A stretch of DNA of 64,000 nt. It comes from CAADGU01 sp035444285 (GTDB taxonomy: Bacteria > Chloroflexota > Anaerolineae > Promineifilales > Promineifilaceae). The notes beneath the pieces are model-generated. The model did no database searches, was not told the origin of the DNA, and saw only the letters and a program-made list of their open reading frames with translations. A program made the position numbers and the translations under genes. Positions within the stretch are counted from its first letter, which is position 1. Each line of letters begins with the position of its first letter. The DNA lies in the NCBI GenBank assembly GCA_035444285.1, contig DAOMOK010000007.1, forward strand, positions 186,001 to 250,000, in the 5' to 3' direction. Positions 8,624-17,269 of the stretch are shown here, piece by piece.

Positions 8624-8678
8624 GAGAGGCTCGTCACATCCGCGATGCCGTCACGCTTGTCGGCTGGGCGAGCCTCTT
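8624..8678. repeat. Imperfect inverted repeat downstream of LacI gene
   Basis: Arms GAGAGGCTCG (8624-8633) and CGAGCCTCTT (8669-8678) are separated by ~35 nt. It begins about 35 nt after the regulator's stop on the minus strand. No T-run follows in the direction of transcription, so it is not an obvious intrinsic terminator. Confidence 0.5.
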
Positions 8679-8712
8679 ACTACCGGTTAGCCTGTTTCCC
8701 AGGCCCAATTAT

Positions 8713-9762
8713 TTATCCGCTCGCAGGGATCACCTTTTTACATGACTTTCTCTCCAGCAAAGACGTACTCAACAGGTACGTTCTCGGCTTATACTCTTTT
8801 GGTGATGACGAGATTCGGCGTAACAATAATTCAACCGATAATCTGGCCATCTCCTCCGTGGCAATGTCTACGGTGGTGATGGGGGGATGCCACATGCTCA
8901 ACCACTCAGTATCGTTAAAAGCAGCCACCGATATATCATCCGGGATACGGATATTTTGCTCGTTGAGAACCTTTAGCAGACCCAAGAGGATGCGGTTGCT
9001 GCCGGCCAGAATGGCGGAAGGCGAACCGGCAGCGGCTTCGGGACGTGCGCCAAGCTGCAACAACTCCCTGGCCCCAGCTTCACCATGTTCTTGAGTGAAC
9101 GACCCGATGCGAATTAACGCCGGGTCAATGGGGATTCCCGCCTCATTGAGGGCATGACGATACCCGGTCAACCGATTCTGGCCTGTCGTCAACTCGCTCT
9201 GGCCCATGATCAGGCCAATGCGCTGGTGCCCCAGACCAATCAGATAGTTTGTAATCTGGTAAGCGCCCTGCACATTATCGGCCAATACACCATCCAACAG
9301 GTCTTCTTCGCGGCGGCGGTTGAGTTCAATAATGGGGATTCCCTGTTTAGCTAAATCGCGCACAAATGACGAATTGCTGCCGCCCAATGGATGAACGTAA
9401 ATGATGCCGTCAACATGCTTTTCCTTCAGGGCTTTCAAATACCACAGGTCAACCTCAGGGTCTTCATTGTTGATACACAGCATCATGCCATAGTTGTTTT
9501 GGTGAAGCATAGTAGAGACGGATTGGATGATCAGATTGTCGTACAGGCTGGATACTTCGGGCACGATTAGCCCAACCAGACGGGTGGGCTGGCCTTTCAG
9601 CCCCCTGGCTAACCAGTTTGGCTGGTAGCCCAGTTCAGCAATGGCCTCATCAACGCGGCGTTGGGTTTCGGCGCTGACGTAACCGCTTTGGTTCAACGCC
9701 CGCGAGACGGTGGCCTGGGAAAGTCCCGTGTGTCTGGCGACATCTTTAATAGTGACGGTCAT
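8713..9762 (-). CDS. LacI-family transcriptional regulator
   Basis: 349 residues: N-terminal LacI helix-turn-helix (TIKDVARHTGLSQATVSRAL, residues 3-22) with hinge helix ending PNWLARGLKG, then a periplasmic-binding-like effector domain (RLVGLIVPEVSSLYDNL). It is probably a repressor released by a sugar. It lies between the sugar import operon (same strand, downstream) and the divergent rhamnulokinase, and two matching TGTGG-N8-CCACA palindromes lie in the 263-bp divergent intergenic region. So it most likely represses itself and the kinase, and perhaps the import operon by readthrough. The ATG at 9762 puts the HTH at the very N-terminus, as in the family. Confidence 0.93.
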   Translation of the reverse strand: MTVTIKDVARHTGLSQATVSRALNQSGYVSAETQRRVDEAIAELGYQPNWLARGLKGQPTRLVGLIVPEVSSLYDNLIIQSVSTMLHQNNYGMMLCINNEDPEVDLWYLKALKEKHVDGIIYVHPLGGSNSSFVRDLAKQGIPIIELNRRREEDLLDGVLADNVQGAYQITNYLIGLGHQRIGLIMGQSELTTGQNRLTGYRHALNEAGIPIDPALIRIGSFTQEHGEAGARELLQLGARPEAAAGSPSAILAGSNRILLGLLKVLNEQNIRIPDDISVAAFNDTEWLSMWHPPITTVDIATEEMARLSVELLLRRISSSPKEYKPRTYLLSTSLLERKSCKKVIPASG

Positions 9763-9807
9763 AGTCTTAAAACGGTCTTAAGGCATCTGCAAAAGCAGTG
9801 GAACAGT

Positions 9808-9825
9808 TGTGGAAATTTCACCACA
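9808..9825. promoter_or_regulatory. Putative LacI-family operator 2
   Basis: TGTGG-N8-CCACA with half-sites at 9808-9812 and 9821-9825, 46 bp upstream of the lacI-type gene. Its arms and spacing equal those of the site at 9926-9943, although its centre is AAATTT-like rather than CG. A paired site would allow autoregulation or looping. Confidence 0.5.
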
Positions 9826-9925
9826 CCAATTGATCTGTTTTTCTCCAGATGCACCATATTTCCTGAGGAATAGGTCTAAATAATGTTGATTAATCGGGTT
9901 TGAATGTGGAAATATGTGAGAAATA

Positions 9926-9943
9926 TGTGGGAACGTTTCCACA
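9926..9943. promoter_or_regulatory. Putative LacI-family operator 1
   Basis: TGTGGGAACGTTTCCACA: a palindrome with one mismatch and a central CG, the classic form of LacI-family operators. It lies 83 bp upstream of the rhamnulokinase start and just upstream of an AT-rich stretch (9951-9980) that could hold its promoter. An additional TGTGGAAA half-site occurs at about 9904. Confidence 0.65.
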
Positions 9944-10025
9944 TTTTGCAGAGATTATATGGTTGTTGATTTGTTTTGTCAAAACGAAAAATAAGCTGGC
10001 GTAGAAGCCCAAAAGCTCAAAAAAG

Positions 10026-11510
10026 ATGGCGAGTAAATCAGTATTAGCGGTAGATTTGGGGGCTGAATCGGGGCGGGTGATGGCGGTGCAGTTCAACGGC
10101 CGTGCCCTCCACCTGACCCCCCTTTACCGCTTCCCCAACCAAACGGTCTCTCTACAAGGCACGCTCTATTGGGATGTGCTGGATTTGTGGCGGGAAATTC
10201 AGGCAGGCATTGAAAAAGCCAAACCGCTGCATCCGGCCAGCGTGGGCGTAGATGGCTGGGGCGTGGATTTTGGCCTGCTAGACCGGCAAGGTCATCTGAT
10301 CGGCAATGTGGTGCAATACCGCGACGGCCGTACCCAGGGCATGATGGAGTTAGCCTTTGACCACATAGGCCAGGAATTGATCTATTCCCAGACCGGCATT
10401 CAATTTGCCCGCGTCAATACCCTTTACCAGCTTTTGAGCATGGTGCAGCGCCAATCCCCCCTATTGGAGATCGCCCACACTTTTTTAACGGTACCTGACC
10501 TGTTTCATTACTGGCTTTCCGGCACGGCCGTGTGCGAATTTACCATCGCCTCCACCACGCAACTGCTCAACCCACGCACACAGGAATGGGCCGCCGACAT
10601 TATGGCAGCGGCCCATATCCCCTCCCACATTTTCCCCCCGGTTGTGCCACCCGGCACGCAGTTGGGGCAGTACCAGGGCATTCCAGTCATTACCCCCGCC
10701 AGCCATGATACGGGCAGCGCGGTGGCGGCTGTGCCCGCCGTGGCCGTACCGGCTACCCATGCCCATTTTGCCTACATCAGCAGCGGCACATGGAGCCTGG
10801 TTGGCTTGGAAGTGAGCCAGCCCATCATCACCGAAGCGGCGCTACGCGCCAACATTACCAATGAAGGCGGCGTTTATGGGAGCATCCGTTTGCTCAAAAA
10901 TGTGATGGGTTTATGGTTGGCGCAGCAATGCCGCGATAACTGGGCCAGAGCGGGCAGAGCATACAGCTATGGTGAACTGGAAACGCTGGCAACGGCCGTG
11001 CCGCCCCTGCTCTCCCTGATAAACCCGGATGACCCCATTTTTCTGCCCCCCGGCGATCATCAGGCGCATATACGCCACTACTGCCGCCAAACCAACCAGC
11101 CGGTGCCCCAATCGGCCGGGGCCACCATGCGCTGTATTCTGGAGAGCCTGGCGTTGGCTTACCGCGACGCTCTGGGAAAGTTAACGGCCGTTTCCGGCCA
11201 ACAGCCACAGGTGATTCATATCGTTGGCGGCGGCAGCAGAAATGCCTTGTTGAATCAGATGACGGCCAACGCGACGGGGCTGCCGGTTATTGCCGGGCCG
11301 GTGGAAGCCAGTATCATCGGCAATGCCATTGTGCAACTGATTGCCTTGGGGGAATTGCGAGACTTAGCAGAAGCGCGCCAACTTTTGTCCGAAATGCCAG
11401 ATTTACAGCGATATGAACCGCGGGACACGGCCGTGTGGTCAGAAGCCTATGATCGCTATCAAAAGCTTCTCACACATGCACCCATCACAAATTTTTCAAC
11501 TTCCATCTAA
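10026..11510 (+). CDS. rhaB: Rhamnulokinase-like FGGY carbohydrate kinase
   Basis: 494-residue FGGY-family kinase with the rhamnulokinase pattern: N-terminal phosphate-1 loop VDLGAESGR (residues 9-17), sugar-binding DGWGVDFGLLD, HDTGSAVAAVP, the ATP-domain SGTWSLVG and adenosine motif GGGSRN. Length is typical (about 480-490). It would phosphorylate L-rhamnulose at the 1-OH in the cytosol. Divergent from the LacI regulator and preceded by its likely operator. No isomerase or aldolase gene (rhaA, rhaD) is in the window, so the pathway is incomplete here. Sequence before the ATG (10016-10025, A-rich) has no good Shine-Dalgarno. Another FGGY substrate cannot be excluded. Confidence 0.88.
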   Translation: MASKSVLAVDLGAESGRVMAVQFNGRALHLTPLYRFPNQTVSLQGTLYWDVLDLWREIQAGIEKAKPLHPASVGVDGWGVDFGLLDRQGHLIGNVVQYRDGRTQGMMELAFDHIGQELIYSQTGIQFARVNTLYQLLSMVQRQSPLLEIAHTFLTVPDLFHYWLSGTAVCEFTIASTTQLLNPRTQEWAADIMAAAHIPSHIFPPVVPPGTQLGQYQGIPVITPASHDTGSAVAAVPAVAVPATHAHFAYISSGTWSLVGLEVSQPIITEAALRANITNEGGVYGSIRLLKNVMGLWLAQQCRDNWARAGRAYSYGELETLATAVPPLLSLINPDDPIFLPPGDHQAHIRHYCRQTNQPVPQSAGATMRCILESLALAYRDALGKLTAVSGQQPQVIHIVGGGSRNALLNQMTANATGLPVIAGPVEASIIGNAIVQLIALGELRDLAEARQLLSEMPDLQRYEPRDTAVWSEAYDRYQKLLTHAPITNFSTSI

Positions 11511-11592
11511 AAAAATTACACCTGCCGGCTGATGATTGCCCTTGTGGCCGGAAAATCAAAATTTTTCTCCAAAAACCTCCTGAAAAAGTGGA

Positions 11593-11622
11593 TTGAGTGG
11601 CACGCCGGTTAAGCCCTATCAT
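11593..11622 (+). promoter_or_regulatory. Possible sigma-70-type promoter for the YtfQRT-YjfF operon
   Basis: TTGAGT (11593-11598), 18-bp spacer, TATCAT (11617-11622), about 140 bp upstream of the binding-protein start. The rest of the 254-bp gap between the kinase and this operon shows no other clear element. Weak consensus match; speculative. Confidence 0.3.
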
Positions 11623-11764
11623 TTTGTTCAATAAATCGTTTCATGGGTTCTCTGGGATTTCGTGGGGGTTGTGCGTAAAGCGTAAAGGCTGCGTTCTACC
11701 ACCCCCCGGATTTCCCAAAGACCCGTTTTATTGAGACCTGTAAAAGGAAAGGAGAACGAATAAA

Positions 11765-12739
11765 ATGAAAAAGCTCAGTTTACTTATTATTTTTCTGCTG
11801 CTGTCAGTGGTGATAGTGGGCTGTTCCTCCACCGGAGGGGAAGAAGCGGCTGATGAAGCCAGCGCCAAGACAATGGAAGATCTGGTTGTTGGGTATGCCC
11901 AGATTGGCGCGGAAAGTGAATGGCGCACAGCCAATACCGCCAGCATCAAAGAATCAGCCGAACAGTTAGGCGTTGACCTGCGTTTCTCTGACGCCCAACA
12001 GAAACAAGAAAACCAGATCGCCGCCATTCGCTCCTACATCGCTGAAGGCGTGGACGTGATCGGCTTCTCACCCGTTGTGGAAACCGGTTGGGAAACCGTT
12101 TTGCAGGAAGCCAAAGACGCCGGTATCCCCGTCATCATGGTAGACCGCCGCGCCGATGTGCCCCGTGAACTGTATGCCACTTATTTGGGGTCCGACTTTG
12201 TGGAAGAAGGGCGCAAAGCAGGCAACGAGATGAATACATTGCTGCCGGAAGGTGGCAAGATCGTGGAACTGGTGGGCACGGTCGGCTCTGCCCCGGCTAA
12301 TGACCGCTACTCAGGCTTCCGGGAAACACTCAATGACGACATCGAAATCGTTGCTTCCCAATCCGGTGATTTCACCCGCGCCAAAGGCAAAGAGGTGATG
12401 GAAGCGTTCTTGAAGAATTACGGCAACGAGATTGTGGGGCTGTATGCGCACAACGATGATATGGCCATTGGGGCCATCCAGGCAATTGAGGAGTATGGCC
12501 TGAAACCCGGCGAAGACATCAAGATCGTCTCCATTGACGCAGTACGTGGCGCCTTTGAGGCGATGATTGCTGGCAAGCTGAACGTAACAGTGGAATGTAA
12601 CCCGCTGCTCGGCCCGCAGTTCTATGAACTGGCCCTGCGCGCCGTCAATGGCGAACAACTGCCGGATTGGGTACCCTCCAAAGAAAGCGTTTATTATCCT
12701 GACAATGCAGCCGAACTGCTGCCGGAGCGGAAGTATTAA
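11765..12739 (+). CDS. ytfQ: Sugar ABC transporter substrate-binding lipoprotein (YtfQ-like)
   Basis: 324-residue binding protein of the galactofuranose/ribose class. Lipoprotein signal with VIVGC lipobox, then an acidic linker and the mature fold with VDVIGFSPVVETGWETV and MVDRRAD, the sugar-contact regions of YtfQ-like proteins. Strong Shine-Dalgarno AAAGGAG about 11 nt before the ATG. It heads a four-gene operon in exactly the E. coli order ytfQ-ytfR-ytfT-yjfF, which imports galactofuranose in that organism. A paralogue about 70% identical by eye over the N-terminal part is at 2235. Substrate in this organism is inferred, not shown. Confidence 0.92.
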   Translation: MKKLSLLIIFLLLSVVIVGCSSTGGEEAADEASAKTMEDLVVGYAQIGAESEWRTANTASIKESAEQLGVDLRFSDAQQKQENQIAAIRSYIAEGVDVIGFSPVVETGWETVLQEAKDAGIPVIMVDRRADVPRELYATYLGSDFVEEGRKAGNEMNTLLPEGGKIVELVGTVGSAPANDRYSGFRETLNDDIEIVASQSGDFTRAKGKEVMEAFLKNYGNEIVGLYAHNDDMAIGAIQAIEEYGLKPGEDIKIVSIDAVRGAFEAMIAGKLNVTVECNPLLGPQFYELALRAVNGEQLPDWVPSKESVYYPDNAAELLPERKY

Positions 12740-12759
12740 GAACTAGCAAAGTTACCAGT

Positions 12760-12844
12760 TGTCATTCCGAGCGAAGTCTTCGGAGCGAGGAATCTTTGTC
12801 ATTAACTGGCAAAGATTCCTCCTCGAAGACTCGTCGGAATGACA
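12760..12844. repeat. Large inverted repeat between ytfQ- and ytfR-like genes
   Basis: Arms 12760-12798 and 12810-12844 (TGTCATTCCGAGCG... mirrored as ...CGTCGGAATGACA) form a long imperfect hairpin filling the 121-bp gap between binding-protein stop and ATPase start. From memory this TGTCATTCCGAG/AGGAATCTTTG type is a common dispersed intergenic palindrome in several phyla. It probably stabilises the upstream mRNA. Confidence 0.75.
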
Positions 12845-12860
12845 GTTTTAGGTGAATCTT

Positions 12861-14453
12861 ATGCCCGAAAGACCTGACACTCCCCTCTTGACCATGCAAG
12901 GTATCTCGAAGGCTTTTCCCGGCGTACAGGCGCTGGAAAATGTGGATTTCGCTCTGAAAGCGGGCGAAATTCATGCGTTGGTGGGTGAAAATGGGGCCGG
13001 GAAATCTACGTTGATCAAGATTATTACGGGGGTAGAACGGCCAGATCACGGCCGTGTCACCCTCAACAATCAACCGATACAAGTCAAATCGCCGCAGCAC
13101 GCCCAAACGTTGGGCATCAGCACCGTTTACCAGGAAATCAATCTATGCGACAACCTGTCGGTGGCCGAAAACATTTTGATCGGCCGGGAACCACGCAAGT
13201 TTGGCCGTATTGATTGGCGCGGGATGCAAAAACGGGCGCGTGAGATTCTGGCGCGCCTGGAAGTAGAGGTGGATGTCAGTAAAGATTTGGGGGAGTATTC
13301 GATTGCCCTCAAACAGATGGTGGCTATCGCCCGCGCCCTGGAAATTTCCTCCGCCAAAATCCTCATTCTGGATGAACCCACTTCCAGTCTGGACACCCAT
13401 GAGACGTATAATCTTTTTCAGGTTTTGCGGAAACTGAAAGAAGAAGGGCTGGGCATTGTCTTCATCACCCATTTCATCAACCAGATTTATGAAGTGACCG
13501 ACCGGGTAACGATCTTACGCAATGGCAAACTGGTGGGGACATATGAGACATCCAGCCTCCCCCGCATGGAACTCATTGCCCTTATGCTCGGCCGTACCGT
13601 AGGCGACTTTAGTGATATGGCCCAGATCAAATTGATGAGCGGCCAACATCACCAGAAAGAACCGATATTGCAGGCAAAGGGATACGGCCGTAGAGGTTCC
13701 ATCCACCCCTTCGACTTAGAGTTACACGCCGGGGAAGTGTTGGGTTTTGCCGGGCTGTTGGGTTCCGGGCGTACCGAAACGGCACACCTGCTCTTTGGCG
13801 TGGATAAACCGGACAGCGGTTCTCTCACTTTTGCCGGGCTTGAGGTACATAAATTTTCCCCATCTGAATCCATCGCCAGAGGCATAGCCTTCTGCCCCGA
13901 AGATCGCAAAGCCGACGGCGTCGTTGAGGATTTGACCATCCGCGAAAACATTGTCCTGGCCCTGCAATCCAATAGCGGCTGGCTCAAGCGCCTCAGCCAG
14001 CAGCAGCAACAGCAGATAGCCGACAAATTCATCAAAATGCTTAACATCAGCACCCCTTCGGCCGAACAATCCGTCAAAAACCTGAGCGGCGGCAACCAAC
14101 AAAAGGTCATCCTGGCCCGTTGGCTGGCGACCAATCCGCAGGTTCTCATTCTGGACGAACCTACACGCGGTATTGACATTGGCGCCAAGGCGGAAATCCA
14201 AAAGCTGGTGCTGGAACTGGCCGAAGAAGGCAAGGCGTGTATCTTCATCTCCTCCGAACTGGAAGAGGTGCTGCGCACCAGCCACCGCATCGCCGTCTTG
14301 CGTGATCAGCAAAAAGTGACCGAATTTTCTGGGGAAGTTGACGAGCATACCATTATGCAAGTAATGGCCGGAAGCGGCGGCTCAGCCGGAAGCGGCGGCT
14401 CAGCCGAAGGCGGCGGCTCAGCCGGAGGCGGTGCAGGGAGTGAGGCAACATGA
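12861..14453 (+). CDS. ytfR: Sugar ABC transporter ATPase (YtfR-like, two domains)
   Basis: 530-residue tandem CUT2 ATPase. Walker A GENGAGKST at residues 42-50, Walker B ILILDEPTS, second-domain loop GLLGSGRTE, signature LSGGNQQKV and LILDEPTRGIDIG. The ATG at 12861 follows AGGTG by 6 nt; a GTG three codons earlier is less likely. The C-terminus ends in a Gly/Ser/Ala-rich tail encoded by about three to four 18-bp tandem repeats (14366-14435) that the family does not normally carry; this may be a slippage-prone extension. Ends in an ATGA overlap with the next permease. Confidence 0.94.
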   Translation: MPERPDTPLLTMQGISKAFPGVQALENVDFALKAGEIHALVGENGAGKSTLIKIITGVERPDHGRVTLNNQPIQVKSPQHAQTLGISTVYQEINLCDNLSVAENILIGREPRKFGRIDWRGMQKRAREILARLEVEVDVSKDLGEYSIALKQMVAIARALEISSAKILILDEPTSSLDTHETYNLFQVLRKLKEEGLGIVFITHFINQIYEVTDRVTILRNGKLVGTYETSSLPRMELIALMLGRTVGDFSDMAQIKLMSGQHHQKEPILQAKGYGRRGSIHPFDLELHAGEVLGFAGLLGSGRTETAHLLFGVDKPDSGSLTFAGLEVHKFSPSESIARGIAFCPEDRKADGVVEDLTIRENIVLALQSNSGWLKRLSQQQQQQIADKFIKMLNISTPSAEQSVKNLSGGNQQKVILARWLATNPQVLILDEPTRGIDIGAKAEIQKLVLELAEEGKACIFISSELEEVLRTSHRIAVLRDQQKVTEFSGEVDEHTIMQVMAGSGGSAGSGGSAEGGGSAGGGAGSEAT

Positions 14454-15517
14454 ACTATTCACGATTTTCCTGGCACCGGCTGCGCGACAGCCAGTTATTT
14501 TGGCCTTTGTTAGCCCTGGCTTTGATCATGCTTTTCAATTTGTTCTTCACGTCGGGCTTCTACAACATTGAAATTAAAGACGGCCGTCTCTCCGGCTTTC
14601 TCATTGATATTCTCAATCGTGGCTCAATTTTGATGCTGCTGGCCATTGGCATGACGATGGTCATTGCTACCGGTGGCGTTGACCTGTCGGTAGGCGCGGT
14701 GGTGGCCATCTCCGCCGCCACGGCCACTGTGCTCATCAACCCGGCGCTGGCACGGCAATTGATTAGCTCCGAGGAACTGATCAAGGATGTCACCTACACG
14801 CCTTTGTGGTTGTGTATTCTGGCGGCGCTGCTGGTATCCACTGCCTGTGGCTTTTGGAACGGTCTGCTCATTTCCAGGGGTAGAATCCAGCCAATGGTGG
14901 CTACGCTGGTGCTGATGGTGGCCGGCCGAGGCATCGCCCAATTGATCACCAACGGCCAGATTATCACCGTGTATTACAGCCGCTACTTCTTCATTGGCAA
15001 TGGCTATCTGCTGGGGCTGCCCTTTGCGCTTTTTATTGTGGCCTTTGTCTTTTTGCTCACCTGGCTGCTAGCGCGGCGCACGGCATTTGGTTTGTTTGTG
15101 GAGTCGGTGGGTATTAACGGCCGTTCCAGCTATCTCAGCGGTATCAGTGAAAAAAATATCAAGCTGATCGTATACACCATTTGTGGCTTTTGCGCCGGTG
15201 TGGCCGGGTTGATTTATAGCTCCAACGTCAAAAGCGCCGACGCCAATAACGCCGGCTTAAACCTGGAACTGGACGCCATCCTGGCGGTGGTAATTGGCGG
15301 CACCTTGATGACCGGTGGCCGTTTTTCACTGTTAGCCAGCATCATTGGCGCGCTGGTCATTCAAAGTACCACCACCACCATGTACGCCCTGGGCGTCCCG
15401 GCCATGGCGGCTTCGGCCATCAAGGCGCTGGTGGTGCTCATCGTCATCCTGCTCTATTCCGACCAGACGAAGCTGGTATTGGGCCGGGTATTCGAGCGAA
15501 AAGGGGTGCAGCCATGA
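14450..15517 (+). CDS. ytfT: Sugar ABC transporter permease (YtfT-like)
   Basis: 355-residue RbsC-family permease with an early TM (FWPLLALALIMLFNLFF), the GMTMVIATGGVDLSVG motif and the late GGTLMTGGRF motif. Starts in a 4-nt ATGA overlap with the ATPase gene and ends in another with the next permease, so the three are translationally coupled. Two different permeases per operon is the diagnostic arrangement of the YtfQRT-YjfF system, which probably forms a heterodimeric channel. Confidence 0.93.
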   Translation: MNYSRFSWHRLRDSQLFWPLLALALIMLFNLFFTSGFYNIEIKDGRLSGFLIDILNRGSILMLLAIGMTMVIATGGVDLSVGAVVAISAATATVLINPALARQLISSEELIKDVTYTPLWLCILAALLVSTACGFWNGLLISRGRIQPMVATLVLMVAGRGIAQLITNGQIITVYYSRYFFIGNGYLLGLPFALFIVAFVFLLTWLLARRTAFGLFVESVGINGRSSYLSGISEKNIKLIVYTICGFCAGVAGLIYSSNVKSADANNAGLNLELDAILAVVIGGTLMTGGRFSLLASIIGALVIQSTTTTMYALGVPAMAASAIKALVVLIVILLYSDQTKLVLGRVFERKGVQP

Positions 15518-16575
15518 TGGAACGATTGAAGATTGACCGCAAATTTATGCCCCTGTTGGCAACGGTTGGCGTCTTTGTGATGCTGTATCTGTATGGGTAT
15601 CTCCAGTACAAAGGGATGCGCCAGCCGCAAGCGTTCTTGAATCTGTTTATCAATAATGCTTTCCTGCTTATTACCTCCATTGGCATGACGTTTGTGATCT
15701 TGTCCAAAGGCATTGATCTTTCAGTGGGGGCGGTGATTGCCCTGACTTCAGTGGCTTCGGCGGCGCTGTTGGAAAAGGTGGGCTTAAGCCCGTACATCGT
15801 CATCCCCCTCATGCTGCTCATGGGTACGCTGCTGGGGGCGACGATGGGCGCCATTATCCACGTGTTCAAAGTGCAGCCGTTTATCGTCACGCTGGCGGGC
15901 ATGTTTTTTGCCAGGGGTATGTGTTTTTTCATCAGTCTGGACGCCATTCCCATCAGGCACCCGTTGTACCGGGCGATGGCGCTGTACCGGCTGCCGATTC
16001 CGGGCCTGGAGCGGGGATTCATTAACCTGGGGGCGCTCATTGCGCTCACTGTGCTGGTGGTGGGGATATATGTAGCGCATTTTACGCGCTACGGCCGTTC
16101 CGTTTATGCAATTGGCGGCAGTGAACAGTCGGCTCTGTTAATGGGTCTGCCTGTCGGCCGTATCAAAATCTCCGTCTACGCCCTCAACGGCTTTTGTTCG
16201 GCGCTGGCGGGCATTGTCTTTAGCATCTCGCTGCTTTCCGGGCATGGGCTGTATGCCACCAATGTGGAATTGGACGCCATCGCCTCGGTAGTCATTGGCG
16301 GTACGCTGCTAACCGGGGGACAGGGGTACGTCTTTGGTACGCTCTTTGGCGTCTTGGTGACAGGCTTAATCCAGATGCTCATCCAGTTCAACGGCAACCT
16401 GAGTTCCTGGTGGACGCGCATTGCCGTGGGCGCGCTGACATTGATTTTCATCGGCGTGCAAAGCTTGTTTACCAGAGAGCGACGGCGGCACACCATCACC
16501 AAACCACCAGGCAAAGAGCCTGTCAGCCATACAAGACCCGCTGTGAAAGATTCCTTGACGGCCGATCCAGTTTGA
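15514..16575 (+). CDS. yjfF: Sugar ABC transporter permease (YjfF-like)
   Basis: 353-residue RbsC-family permease, second half of the channel. Contains the GMTFVILSKGIDLSVGAV motif, the EAA-like GGSEQSALLMGLPVGRIK and the GGTLLTGGQGYV motif. Start ATG at 15514 is coupled to the previous stop (ATGA), with AGGGGTG just upstream; a second ATG follows directly. A basic, hydrophilic C-terminal tail of ~30 residues (RERRRHTITKPPGKEP...) extends beyond the last TM. Last gene of the operon. Confidence 0.93.
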   Translation: MMERLKIDRKFMPLLATVGVFVMLYLYGYLQYKGMRQPQAFLNLFINNAFLLITSIGMTFVILSKGIDLSVGAVIALTSVASAALLEKVGLSPYIVIPLMLLMGTLLGATMGAIIHVFKVQPFIVTLAGMFFARGMCFFISLDAIPIRHPLYRAMALYRLPIPGLERGFINLGALIALTVLVVGIYVAHFTRYGRSVYAIGGSEQSALLMGLPVGRIKISVYALNGFCSALAGIVFSISLLSGHGLYATNVELDAIASVVIGGTLLTGGQGYVFGTLFGVLVTGLIQMLIQFNGNLSSWWTRIAVGALTLIFIGVQSLFTRERRRHTITKPPGKEPVSHTRPAVKDSLTADPV

Positions 16576-16663
16576 CTCAATTTTAAGAGTTTATGCTATA
16601 TTCCCTTGTGTGCTGTAAGGGCGATTGTTGGAATATTGTTAGTGTCATTAGTTATTCGCCACA

Positions 16664-16735
16664 ACTACAACGGATAAAGAAATGAACGGATTCCCCCCTG
16701 GAAATTTGTCCGCTTATTTCTCCATCCGTTGTAGT
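16664..16735. repeat. 72-bp imperfect palindrome after the YjfF-like gene
   Basis: ACTACAACGGAT at 16664-16675 is mirrored by ATCCGTTGTAGT at 16724-16735, and the inner parts (AAAGAAATGAACGG / CCGCTTATTTCT) also pair. C-runs and G-runs (about 16690 and 16740) extend it. Convergent-gene boundary; could be a terminator for both sides or a dispersed palindromic element. It is also close to the left boundary of the motif-free block. Confidence 0.65.
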
Positions 16736-16762
16736 CTTAAGGGGGGTGAAAACTTCGTGATA

Positions 16763-17269
16763 CTAACTGAAATAGATGTTTCTACTAACCAACAATCCGA
16801 AAAGGTAAAGACCGATGCCAAACGCTGTATGATTCATCAAACTACGAAATCTTGCCTGCATAGGATTTGATGTTTTTGATGCAGCAAACCCCAACCCAAA
16901 TGAGGGTTGCATGATGAAGAACGGCCCAACTACTGTGACGACTCCGAAGAGCATTGCGGGAACCAGCGTTGGATGTTGAAGCCAATTCTTACCTGCTAAT
17001 GCCACAAAAGTAATTGCAAACATAACGCCAATGAGATAATGTGCGATCCATCCTACCCTGCACTCTGCGCTCTTTTGTGGAGCAGATACAATATTTGAAT
17101 GTTTAAAAGTTCCTTCTGGCATATATCGAAGCCAGCGGCCAACTAGACAGATGTTGGATGATGGAACTTTAAAGGCATGTTTGAGAAACAATGCCCAAAG
17201 ATCAAAAGTGAGCGTTGCGCCAAGTCCAATGAAGATTGAGCTAATGAAGGAGTAAACCAGATCATTCAT
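16763..17269 (-). CDS. DUF2938-type integral membrane protein
   Basis: 168-residue membrane protein with about four TM segments: the N-terminal GLGATLTFDLWALFLKHAF signature, then GWIAHYLIGVMFAITFVAL, VPAMLFGVVTVVGPFFIMQPSFGLGFA and a C-terminal TM (HTAFGIGLYLFGLLV). This pattern fits the DUF2938 family, function unknown. Start ATG at 17269 overlaps the stop of the upstream small gene by 8 nt, so the two are coupled. Part of the block without ACGGCCGT octamers and with lower GC than the flanks. Confidence 0.78.
   Translation of the reverse strand: MNDLVYSFISSIFIGLGATLTFDLWALFLKHAFKVPSSNICLVGRWLRYMPEGTFKHSNIVSAPQKSAECRVGWIAHYLIGVMFAITFVALAGKNWLQHPTLVPAMLFGVVTVVGPFFIMQPSFGLGFAASKTSNPMQARFRSLMNHTAFGIGLYLFGLLVSRNIYFS

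Larger units (their letters stand above)
8280..8712 (-). promoter_or_regulatory. 433-bp leader/intergenic region, densely structured
   Basis: No gene is visible between the LacI regulator and the binding-protein gene. The stretch holds at least three inverted-repeat blocks (8441-8529, 8562-8593, 8624-8678) and, near the gene, the AT-rich 8295-8300 (TATAAA on the minus strand), which could be a -10 element, plus the GAGGAGG ribosome-binding site. The hairpins may be a structured 5' leader or small mobile palindromic elements. No TGTGG-N8-CCACA operator was found here, unlike the region upstream of the regulator. Confidence 0.5.
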
